Source: Opitutia bacterium UBA953 (GTDB lineage Bacteria > Verrucomicrobiota > Verrucomicrobiia > Opitutales > UBA953). Taken from it: a stretch of 64,000 bases of DNA. The stretch covers positions 124,001-188,000 of the forward strand of contig DBCR01000004.1 in NCBI GenBank assembly GCA_002293125.1, read 5' to 3'. The position numbers and the translations under genes are program-made. The notes beneath the pieces were generated by a model, which saw only the letters and a list, made by a program, of their open reading frames with translations, made no database searches and was not told where the DNA came from. Positions 17,231 through 25,357 of the stretch are shown here, in pieces (positions within the stretch are counted from its first letter, which is position 1; every line of letters begins with the position of its first letter).

Positions 17231-19015
17231 TCAGACTGCATCCCCAGCCCGCACGACGTGGGGCTGGTAGGCGATTTCGAAGGAGTAGTTCATGCCGGCG
17301 CGCAGGGGCATCGACTTGTCTCGCTGCAGGGTCTGGTAGAAGTGGACCTTACCCCAGCAGGTGCGGTGCTTAGGGCTGTCGCTCACGACCTTGGTCTCGG
17401 CCCAGGTGGAATGGAAGTCGTCCTTGATCACTTCGCAGCGATGGGACTCGGCGCCGAGCACCAGGGAGTTGCCTGGAGTCATGCGCGAGTGCGTCGTGGC
17501 GATGGGGAGTACGAGGCGGAAATCCTCGAGCATGACCGCGGACTTGGCGGTCAAGGTGAAGCGGCCGACGATACGGCCGCCGTTGAATTCCCAATCGACC
17601 TTCAGCGAGGCGATATTTGAGGAAAGCTTTTCGTCGCGGTCGATCAGGTCAGGCTGGTCGTAGCGGAAGTGGTAGGTGCCGGCCTTGGTACCCATGGCGA
17701 CCTGGGCGTTCTTCCCGTAGAAGGAAGGGGTGTAGACTTTGCCGGCGATCGTGAACTCCGGGATGAACGGGCTGGTCTGCTGGTTGGACGGCCAGTCAAA
17801 GACGCCCGGCATGTGCGGGAAGGCCAGCGAGTCGGAGAAGCGGTGTGAACCCGACGATACCAGCGGCAGGATGATGTGCAGGCCGGAGGCAGGATCCTGA
17901 TACGAGAGCAGGCCTTGTTCCTTGCGTGGGGACTTATCGAAGGAGAAGAAACGGCAGACCGGCAGGCGGCTGACAGGTTTCACGACTTCGAGGTCGCCAC
18001 CAATGGTCTTGGCGAGGCGCGACCACTGGGAAAGGTAACGGGCCGCGTCGAAGTTGGCCATGCGGGTCGTATGACCCGGGATGGTGTCACGTTCGGCGTC
18101 ACGGACGATGATCAGGCCGTGTTCGGCGTCGAAGAACGTGGTGAAGAAGTTGGCGTAAAGACGACGCACGAGGTCACGTGCGTGCGGTTCCTTATCGACC
18201 GGCACCCAGCGGTCGCGCAGGGCCTGAAGCAAGAGGGTGATGCAGTGCATCTGGCCGTAGGCACCGATACCACGACCATAAGACCAGCCCAGGCCGTCTT
18301 CGCGGACGGTGTCCATGATGACGCGGATGTATTTCTCGGCCAATGAGCGCAGCTTCGGCAGCTTGGAGTCGCGAAGCTGGATGTTGGCGTGCAACTGGAG
18401 CGACTGGCGGATGAAGATCAGGGAGACCACGCCGTACAGGTCGAAGGCGCCTCCGAAGTTGTCAGCGTTCGCGGCCTTGGAGGCTTCGTCTTGGAAACCG
18501 CCCGTAGAGGCGGCGGCGATACGATCCATGAAGCGGTCGACCAACGGACCGGTTTCATCTTTCTTGGTCAGCCCAAAGGAGAAGCGACAGACAGCCTTGG
18601 CGATATCGAAGGCCTGGACATGGTCATGATGGTCGTTCTCGATGGCGAGGCGCTCGTCAATGAGGGCACGGGTCGCTTCGTCGAGGATTTCCCAGACAGG
18701 ATTACGTTCGCGGGTGGGTCCGAACGCAAGGAGGCCGAGGCAGGCAAAGGCCATGCCATTGTCTGAGCCTTTGCTGATGCGGACCTGGGCGGTGATCGTC
18801 CGGGCGACGATCTCGGCGATGTTCTGACGGTCGAGGTGGAGTTCTCCGGTGGCACGGAAGTATTCCCCGAAGGCCAGGGCGGCGTGACCGGGCTCATCGG
18901 CCCGGGAGACTTCCCCCTCGACCGGCACGACAGTGCCATCGGCTGAAAGGGAATTGAAGTTGAGTTTGAGGAGGGCCTTGGTCTGGTCCAGGCACTGGCT
19001 CGCGAAATTCTGCAT
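17231..19015 (-). CDS. Uncharacterised two-domain protein (helical toroid plus beta-sandwich likely)
   Basis: A 594-residue soluble protein without signal peptide or membrane segment. The first roughly 330 residues are helix-rich, with spaced aromatic and acidic stretches such as NDHHDHVQAFDIA, GAFDLYGVVSLIFI and GLGWSYGRGIGAYGQMHC. The last roughly 230 residues look strand-rich (HFRYDQPDLIDRDEKLSS; VDWEFNGGRIVGRFTLTA). This plan resembles the (alpha/alpha)-toroid plus beta-sandwich proteins among polysaccharide lyases, heparinase-like and DUF2264-like proteins, but I recognise no family motif. It is a single gene with 78 bases to metG and 110 bases upstream. Fold is inference; function unknown. 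Confidence 0.55.
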   Translation of the reverse strand: MQNFASQCLDQTKALLKLNFNSLSADGTVVPVEGEVSRADEPGHAALAFGEYFRATGELHLDRQNIAEIVARTITAQVRISKGSDNGMAFACLGLLAFGPTRERNPVWEILDEATRALIDERLAIENDHHDHVQAFDIAKAVCRFSFGLTKKDETGPLVDRFMDRIAAASTGGFQDEASKAANADNFGGAFDLYGVVSLIFIRQSLQLHANIQLRDSKLPKLRSLAEKYIRVIMDTVREDGLGWSYGRGIGAYGQMHCITLLLQALRDRWVPVDKEPHARDLVRRLYANFFTTFFDAEHGLIIVRDAERDTIPGHTTRMANFDAARYLSQWSRLAKTIGGDLEVVKPVSRLPVCRFFSFDKSPRKEQGLLSYQDPASGLHIILPLVSSGSHRFSDSLAFPHMPGVFDWPSNQQTSPFIPEFTIAGKVYTPSFYGKNAQVAMGTKAGTYHFRYDQPDLIDRDEKLSSNIASLKVDWEFNGGRIVGRFTLTAKSAVMLEDFRLVLPIATTHSRMTPGNSLVLGAESHRCEVIKDDFHSTWAETKVVSDSPKHRTCWGKVHFYQTLQRDKSMPLRAGMNYSFEIAYQPHVVRAGDAV

Positions 19016-19125
19016 GCGAAAGGTTGGGATTGGGGCAGGGCTCCCCCTCAGTCAATGCCTCATCGTAAAAAATTCGTTATTTCGCCTCGGCCAACCGGCC
19101 CCATAGGTGCTGGGCGACTCCGTAT

Positions 19126-19656
19126 TCAGGCCTCAAAGACGACTTCGATGGGACAGCCGGAAAGCCTCGTTAAGAGCCTCCCATGGGCCCGCAGGGGCCA
19201 CCATCGGTAGAGGTGGATGTCGATAGGCTTCCAGAGGCCGACCCAGCCGCAGATCGTCAGTCCTTCGCGCAGGAAATCGCCTAGGCGATACCCAGGGTTG
19301 ATCAGGTCGCGCAGTACCAGGGTGGCGGCGAGGAAGAGGAGGCCGATAAGGAGTGAGGTTCGGCCTTCACGGAACAGCTCCCCGAGGTCGCGGCGGGCGA
19401 TGCGTGCGCGATATCCAAAATAATGCTGGATGGATTCTCTGACTAGCCGGGCGGACTCGGCGTCTGCGGGCTGGCGCAGTACGATGCGGATACGGAGGTC
19501 CGAATCTTTTTCATGTTCGCGCGCCCAGCTGAGGATGAACTCTTCGGCGTCGTGATCCAGGTCGCGTTCATGGAAAGGCGACGGGTCCATGGTATTGAAC
19601 AGCTGGCCGACGTTGTTGAGCCTGAGTTCGATCAGGCCGGGGACGGGAGTGGTCAT
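19126..19656 (-). CDS. Conserved small membrane protein, unknown function
   Basis: A 176-residue protein. The N-terminal half holds LFNTMDPSPFHERDLDHDAE, a pattern I recall from a widespread uncharacterised bacterial family. Two hydrophobic segments follow: SLLIGLLFLAATLVLRDLI (about residues 100-120) and LTICGWVGLWKPIDIHLYRW (about 130-150). A cytoplasmic N-terminal domain anchored by a helical hairpin is likely. It begins 2 bases after the S9 peptidase gene ends and is probably translated from the same message. No function can be named. Confidence 0.65.
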   Translation of the reverse strand: MTTPVPGLIELRLNNVGQLFNTMDPSPFHERDLDHDAEEFILSWAREHEKDSDLRIRIVLRQPADAESARLVRESIQHYFGYRARIARRDLGELFREGRTSLLIGLLFLAATLVLRDLINPGYRLGDFLREGLTICGWVGLWKPIDIHLYRWWPLRAHGRLLTRLSGCPIEVVFEA

Positions 19657-19658
19657 GT

Positions 19659-21872
19659 TCAGAGAGGAAGGGGCTTGCCGAGGACGGATTCGAAAAACCG
19701 AGCGCGTTTTTCGCGCATCTCGTTGGACTCCCCGGCGCCGTGGTTGGCTCCTGGGATGACGTGGAACTCAATCTGGTCCTTCTTGCCGGCCGCGAGCAAC
19801 GCGTCGCGGAAGTCGTAGCTACACTTCACGTCGACGTTGGTATCGGATTCACCGACGGACAAGAACAGCCGGCCGCGGAGGTTAGCGGCATACTTGGCGC
19901 AGGAGTTCTCCTCATACCAAGGGCCGATGGGGTAGCCGAGCCATTGCTCGTTCCACCAGAGCTTATCGATCCGGTTGTCGTAGCAGCCGCAGTCCGCCGC
20001 ACCGGCTTTGTAGAAATCGCCATGCAGCAGGACGGCGTGGGCGGTGTTCTGGCCGCCGGCGGAACCGCCGAAGATACCCACGCGGGAGAGATCCATGCTG
20101 GGCTCGGACTTGGCGAGCGACTTCATCCAGGCGATGCGGTCGGGGAAACCGCCGTCCTTGAGGTTGCGCCAGCTGGATTGATGGAATTCCTTTCCGCGGT
20201 TGCTGGTGCCACGTCCGTCCAATTGGACGACGTAGAAGCCTCGCAGGCTAAGCTCACGATGGATGCGGTTCCACCAGTTGAAGGAACGCGGGGCAAACGA
20301 CCCATGAGGTCCGGCATAGATGTTCTCGATGACGGGATACTTCATCTTTGGATCGAACGGATGTGGTCGGGTGACGACGCCCCAGATGTCGAACTTGCCA
20401 TCGCGGTCCTTGGCGACGAACGGCAACGCGGGCGTCCAGCCAGCCTTTTTGAGCGGATTGACGTCAGCTTGGCCCAGTTTGGCGATGGTCCGGCCGTCAA
20501 TCGCGCTGCGCAGGGTGTAGGTCGGTGCTTGATCGACCCGCGACGAGGCGTCGATCAACGTCCGGCGGTCGGGCGAGAAGGTCACTTCGTGGTGTCCATC
20601 GGAAGGGGTCAAGTCGACGAACGTGCGCCCTGGGCCGACCCTACAGATATGGTGATGGTAGGGGTTCTCGCCCGGCACAAGGCCAAGGGCGACCAAGGTG
20701 ATCGTGCCTGCCTTTTCGTCGACCTTGAGCACTTCCTTCATGACCCAGGCTCCACTCGTGACGGCGTCCAGCGTCTTGCCGGTCTTGAGGTCCATGGAAT
20801 ACAAGTGAAGCCAGCCGGTCCGTTCGGAAAGCCAAAGAGCCCGGCTCTCGTCCAGGTCGTACCGATAACGGGTCGCGAAGGAGTAGACGAATTTGGGGTC
20901 TTCCTCGGTGAGTAATCGACGCCAGCTCCGTCGCTCGACGTCGTATTCGATGATACCGTGACCAGTGAACCCGCGCTTGATGAACTCGGAAAGAAGGCGC
21001 TTCGAGTCGGCGGACCAGTCGAGACGTTCGGTGGAGTAAGGCAGCGGCAGCACGTCGGCCGTGGGGCGGATAGACGTCTTTCCATCGACCGAGAAGACCC
21101 AGGGAATACGTTCCGTACGGTCGTCACCAGGCTTGTCGTAGGAGATTAATTTCGTGGTCTGCTTGACCGAATCCGTCACGAGGTATTGGCGGACGGGCAC
21201 CGTGCGTTCACGCCAGAGAGCGAAATGACGGCTGTCCGGCGACCAGCTGATTGGGCCGACGAAGGCGTCTTTCCCTTCGACGCCATCCTGCGTGAGTTTG
21301 GTTTCACCGCTGCCTTTCTTGAGGTCGATGAGTGTCACGTTGCCACCGCGAAGTTCCACTTTGAGTTCCCCGTTCGGGGCTTCGGCACGAACCTTCGAAG
21401 AAGACAGGCGTTTTGATTCTCCGGGTCCTCTTCCGGTCTTCACGACGGACGGTGCTTCGCCCTTGGGACCAGGTTGGCTCGGAGTCAGGCGTTGGTTAGC
21501 TTCGACGATCCAAGCCGCGGTGTCGGACTCGAGACGGACGCGGCCGTCCTCGAGGGGAATCGCCCTGGTGAACGGCCATTTCTTAGGGGTGACCTTGTTC
21601 TTCGTCAGTTCCGAAAGAGCTGCCGCGACCTTCTCATGGTCGAACGCCGGACGGATCATGCCTGAAGTACAGTCGACGAGCTTCCAGGCAAGGCCTGCAT
21701 TCTCTTTCCAGGCGTAAGCCATGAGCCGGCCGGAATCGGACCAGCGGACATTCTCAGGCCGCGACATCTGGGCCGGCCAATACCACGCGTCGTACTGTCT
21801 CTGCCATTCGGCAGGCAGATTTGTCTGGGCCATGGCCGCCAAGGGCGCCAGCAGCAGGAGACGAAGCAGCAT
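19659..21872 (-). CDS. S9 family prolyl oligopeptidase (dipeptidyl peptidase IV-like), exported
   Basis: A 737-residue serine peptidase with an N-terminal signal sequence MLLRLLLLAPLAAMAQ. A beta-propeller (about residues 40-480) precedes the alpha/beta-hydrolase domain. The catalytic Ser lies in GIFGGSAGG, the Asp in VGESDTNVD and the His in PGANHGAGES, in the right order. The DPP-IV-type propeller segment ERIPWVFSVDG suggests an exopeptidase acting on short peptides in the periplasm. It follows the cytochrome/HEAT-repeat gene by 45 bases and is likely in the same minus-strand run as the rhamnose genes, although its substrate has no evident link to them. Confidence 0.88.
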   Translation of the reverse strand: MLLRLLLLAPLAAMAQTNLPAEWQRQYDAWYWPAQMSRPENVRWSDSGRLMAYAWKENAGLAWKLVDCTSGMIRPAFDHEKVAAALSELTKNKVTPKKWPFTRAIPLEDGRVRLESDTAAWIVEANQRLTPSQPGPKGEAPSVVKTGRGPGESKRLSSSKVRAEAPNGELKVELRGGNVTLIDLKKGSGETKLTQDGVEGKDAFVGPISWSPDSRHFALWRERTVPVRQYLVTDSVKQTTKLISYDKPGDDRTERIPWVFSVDGKTSIRPTADVLPLPYSTERLDWSADSKRLLSEFIKRGFTGHGIIEYDVERRSWRRLLTEEDPKFVYSFATRYRYDLDESRALWLSERTGWLHLYSMDLKTGKTLDAVTSGAWVMKEVLKVDEKAGTITLVALGLVPGENPYHHHICRVGPGRTFVDLTPSDGHHEVTFSPDRRTLIDASSRVDQAPTYTLRSAIDGRTIAKLGQADVNPLKKAGWTPALPFVAKDRDGKFDIWGVVTRPHPFDPKMKYPVIENIYAGPHGSFAPRSFNWWNRIHRELSLRGFYVVQLDGRGTSNRGKEFHQSSWRNLKDGGFPDRIAWMKSLAKSEPSMDLSRVGIFGGSAGGQNTAHAVLLHGDFYKAGAADCGCYDNRIDKLWWNEQWLGYPIGPWYEENSCAKYAANLRGRLFLSVGESDTNVDVKCSYDFRDALLAAGKKDQIEFHVIPGANHGAGESNEMREKRARFFESVLGKPLPL

Positions 21873-21917
21873 GCCTCAGTTGAGGCCTAACCGGTCGCTG
21901 ACTCAACCACGCATCGA

Positions 21918-24900
21918 CTATTTCTTGGCCTTTACCGGCTTGGCCTTGGTGGCCTTCGGCTTCAGGCCCGAGAGATAGGCGACGACGTCGCGGATTTCAG
22001 CGGGGGTCAGGATGCCGAGCATCGGGGGCATGACCGAGACCGGCGGAGTCCGCGTAGCGATGGCCGAGACGGCGAGTTTCTGTGTTTTGCCGTCCGGCAG
22101 CCTGACCTCCAGCGTCTTGGCGGTCTCCTTGACGACGCTGCCGGCAAGGGAGGCGCCATCCTTGAGGACGATGGTCTCGATGCCGAAACCAGCGACGATG
22201 TCGGCCGAGGGCTCGATGAGCGATTCGGCGATCTCGGCCTTGGTGCGTTGCGCGCCAATCTGACGGAGGGTCGGGCCGACTTCGCTGCCTTCGTCGGAAT
22301 CGATGCGGTGGCAGGCCGTGCAGTTAGCGGCGAGGTGTCCGTTCACGATGGCCTTGCCTAGGGCGGCGTCGCCTCCGTCGGTCATTGATTCGTAAGGGAG
22401 TTCCGGAGCGGCGAGCTTGAGTCCGCCCTTGGCACCGACGCCGAGATACTTTTTCAGGCCGGCGGCGACGACGGGGTCGCCGGATTCCTTGGCAAGCGCG
22501 AAGACATCAAGTTTGAGGCCGGCGTCGAGCTTGCGGCTGGCGAGGCGGTCGACGAGTTCCTGCAGCAGTTCTACGGAAGCGATGTCGGTGCGTCCACGCA
22601 GGGCGGCGACGACGGCCTGTTTCTCGGGAATCTTGGCGGATTTGGAATCGATGATCTGGCGCGCGACTTCCATGGCCGCCGAAACATCGCGCTGAAAGAG
22701 CTGAGCGACCGCTTCGATGCGAACTTCCGAGGGGTTGCCTTCGCCGGCCGCTGAGCGGAGCGTGCGGGTAATGGCTGCCGGTTCGATGGACTTTCGGCCA
22801 AGCAGGCGTAAGGTCTGCAGCCTTACGGCGGGGGCTGCCTTCAGGTCTTCGGCCAGCGCCATCAGGATCGGGAAAGGCAGGTCGAGTTCGTATTTCACCA
22901 TCATCTCGAGCACGGCGGAGCGTTCGTTCGGCTTCTGCAGCGCGAGCAGTTCATCCTGACGGGTCTTTAGGACACGCGAAATGGCGGACTTGTCGCGAGC
23001 CTTATATTTCTTGGCCGTACCATCCACGAGATCGAGGACCGGTGGTTGGTCGAAGGTCAAAAGGACGTTCAATGCGTCGCTCCGCAGTGGAGCGCCTGCC
23101 GGCTGGGCTAAGGCCCAGGCCAGGATACGGCTGAGCGCCGCCTCATCGCCTTGGCGGAGATTGGCGTTCAGGGCCCTGCGTGCTGCGTGGAAGGGGAGAT
23201 TAGCCTGACCGAAGGCCGCGGCCAGCGACTGCTGGGCGTCCGGAATGGCTTCATCATCGTGAATCGCACGGGCGGCTTCGGTGACGACCTCAGGATTGGC
23301 GTGCGAAAGGAGTTTTGACAGCAGGGGTGATTTTTGCCGGACGAGGGCTAACGTCGCGAAGACGGCTTCGGCGTCGGTCTTCTTCTGGGCGATGAACAGA
23401 AGTTCTTCGGAGGACTGGGTCCCGGCGAGTCCGCTGACGAGGCCATGACGCAGCCAAGGCAGGCGGAGATCAGCCTCGGCGTCGTGGAGGAAAGTAATGA
23501 AAGGGACTTTGCCTCCGAGTTTGGCTAACGAAACGCCGGCTTGGGTGCGGACGCGGAGGTCTTTGTGCGCGAGCTGGGCGGCGACCTTGCCGGCGAGCGC
23601 CGGCGACGGCTTGGCTTCGCTCAATATCTTCAGCGCTTGCACGCGGATCTCGTGGTCGGCGTCATCGAGCAAGGCCAACGACGCGGTCACGTCGGCGACC
23701 TTGCCGAGACGGACGCCCATGCCGTAGCCCCAGATCGCATGGATACGCGCGAAGCGGTCAGACTCGGGTTTCAGGGCAAGTTCGAGCATCTCCTGCCAGG
23801 CGCTAAGCCGGTCCAGTCGGATCGAGGCGTTCACGCGCACGCGCTGGTCACGGTGACCGAGCAGGCCGAGCAGCTCATCCTTCGGGATGGCGACGGAGAA
23901 AGGCTTGGAGAGGACGGATTCCGACGTCTTGTCGATGTGGGGGGCGACCTCGAAACTCCAGATCGCGCCTTTGCCGTCGAGCGGGTAGCCGCCGATCCAG
24001 TCGGCGAAGTAGGCACGCCCATCGGGTGCCCAGGTCATACCGATACCCATGAGACCCTCATTGATCACGCGTAGCTTCTCCTGACGGAAGGTGTCGCGGT
24101 CCGGAGCCAGCGTGAAGGCGTCCATCTTACCTTTGGGGAACTGGTCCAAGATGAAATGGCCACGGAGGTCGCCGTCGAGGGCGTGGCCGGGCTCGAAGAG
24201 GAAACCGGCCGGGCCATCGGAATAATTGGCGATGGGCGGGGTGATGGACAGCGGCTGGTCGGGTGCGCCAGCTGGCATCCACATATTCTCCTTCATCCAG
24301 CGGCTCTCGACGGTCTGATATTGGTGCTGGTTGCGCCAGCCGGAGTCGGAACCCTCCAGCAAATAGACAAGGCGTTCCCGCTCCTTCGGCTGGTCGCCGT
24401 CGTTGTCGACCCCGATGACGTTGCCGGAATTATCGAAGGCGATTTCTTGGATATTACGAACGCCGCGGGCGAAGACCTCGAAGCCGCTGCCGTCCGGCTC
24501 ACAACGCAGGACCGCGCCTTCGTGCGCGAAGAAGAAATGACGGCCTTCCTTGCTCTTGACGTTACCGCCCTTGTCGCCGACGGTCCAATAGATGCGTCCA
24601 TCAGGCCCGAGCCGAAGGCCGTGCATGTCGTGGCCGGCATAGGCGATGTGTCCGCCAAAGCCGGTCGCGATGACTTCCTTCACGTCCGCCACGCCGTCGC
24701 CATCCGTGTCCTTGAGGCGCCAGACGTCGGGGATCGCGGTCAGGTAGACCCAGCCGTCGAAATAAAGCACGCCGGCGGCGATGCCCGAGACCGGCGAGTT
24801 GAAGCCTTCGGCGAAGACGGTGATCTTGTCGGCGACGCCATCGCGATCGGTATCAGCGAGTTTGTAGATGCGCTCCTGGTGGAAGGTGAGATCCTTCCAG

Positions 24901-25226
24901 TCGACCGAACCGTCCTTGTTATGGTCCTTCAGGCTCCCGCGGCCGGCCTTCATCTTTCCTGGCGCGAGTTCCCGCTGGAAGAAAGCGAGTTTCTCCGCGG
25001 GCGAGGTCAGGCCAACGTCGTCCGGAATCCAGAGCCGGTGTTCGCGGATGTCGAGGTCGCCCGCCTTGCGACGCGTCGTGGAAGCCACGTAAGCATTCCC
25101 GGACTCGTCGAACGTGACCGAAGTCGGATCCGGCACGTTGAGCTCGCCCGACCACCTGAACGGCTTCACCTCGGCGCCGAAGCCGACGACGACAGAGGCG
25201 AGAAAGGCGAAGGCGGGTAGACGCAT
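21918..25226 (-). CDS. PVC-type membrane-bound dehydrogenase with HEAT repeats and c-type heme
   Basis: An 1102-residue exported protein with signal MRLPAFAFLASVVVGFGAE. Residues about 25-430 form the dehydrogenase/beta-propeller-like domain named from Pirellula and Verrucomicrobium (landmarks VKPFRWSGELNVPDPTSV, DTDGDGVADVKEV, GHDMHGLRLGPDGRIYWTVG). A long HEAT-like region (about 450-930) follows. The C-terminal cytochrome c domain binds heme through CTACH at 969-973, with Met ligand candidates in VSVMPPML. The tail is Lys-rich. These proteins are thought to oxidise sugars or alcohols and pass electrons to the respiratory chain; the substrate is unknown. It is 131 bases downstream of the rhamnose aldolase gene. 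Confidence 0.88.
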   Translation of the reverse strand: MRLPAFAFLASVVVGFGAEVKPFRWSGELNVPDPTSVTFDESGNAYVASTTRRKAGDLDIREHRLWIPDDVGLTSPAEKLAFFQRELAPGKMKAGRGSLKDHNKDGSVDWKDLTFHQERIYKLADTDRDGVADKITVFAEGFNSPVSGIAAGVLYFDGWVYLTAIPDVWRLKDTDGDGVADVKEVIATGFGGHIAYAGHDMHGLRLGPDGRIYWTVGDKGGNVKSKEGRHFFFAHEGAVLRCEPDGSGFEVFARGVRNIQEIAFDNSGNVIGVDNDGDQPKERERLVYLLEGSDSGWRNQHQYQTVESRWMKENMWMPAGAPDQPLSITPPIANYSDGPAGFLFEPGHALDGDLRGHFILDQFPKGKMDAFTLAPDRDTFRQEKLRVINEGLMGIGMTWAPDGRAYFADWIGGYPLDGKGAIWSFEVAPHIDKTSESVLSKPFSVAIPKDELLGLLGHRDQRVRVNASIRLDRLSAWQEMLELALKPESDRFARIHAIWGYGMGVRLGKVADVTASLALLDDADHEIRVQALKILSEAKPSPALAGKVAAQLAHKDLRVRTQAGVSLAKLGGKVPFITFLHDAEADLRLPWLRHGLVSGLAGTQSSEELLFIAQKKTDAEAVFATLALVRQKSPLLSKLLSHANPEVVTEAARAIHDDEAIPDAQQSLAAAFGQANLPFHAARRALNANLRQGDEAALSRILAWALAQPAGAPLRSDALNVLLTFDQPPVLDLVDGTAKKYKARDKSAISRVLKTRQDELLALQKPNERSAVLEMMVKYELDLPFPILMALAEDLKAAPAVRLQTLRLLGRKSIEPAAITRTLRSAAGEGNPSEVRIEAVAQLFQRDVSAAMEVARQIIDSKSAKIPEKQAVVAALRGRTDIASVELLQELVDRLASRKLDAGLKLDVFALAKESGDPVVAAGLKKYLGVGAKGGLKLAAPELPYESMTDGGDAALGKAIVNGHLAANCTACHRIDSDEGSEVGPTLRQIGAQRTKAEIAESLIEPSADIVAGFGIETIVLKDGASLAGSVVKETAKTLEVRLPDGKTQKLAVSAIATRTPPVSVMPPMLGILTPAEIRDVVAYLSGLKPKATKAKPVKAKK

Positions 25227-25357
25227 GGCTTCAACCGACCAGGAGGAGATAGAGTTCTTTCGGACCGTGGCGCTTCAGCACCTTGGCCGTCGCCAATCCG
25301 ACCTGGGGGGTCAGCTGGTCGACGGAGCAAGGGACGAAGAGGGAGACGCGCACGGGA

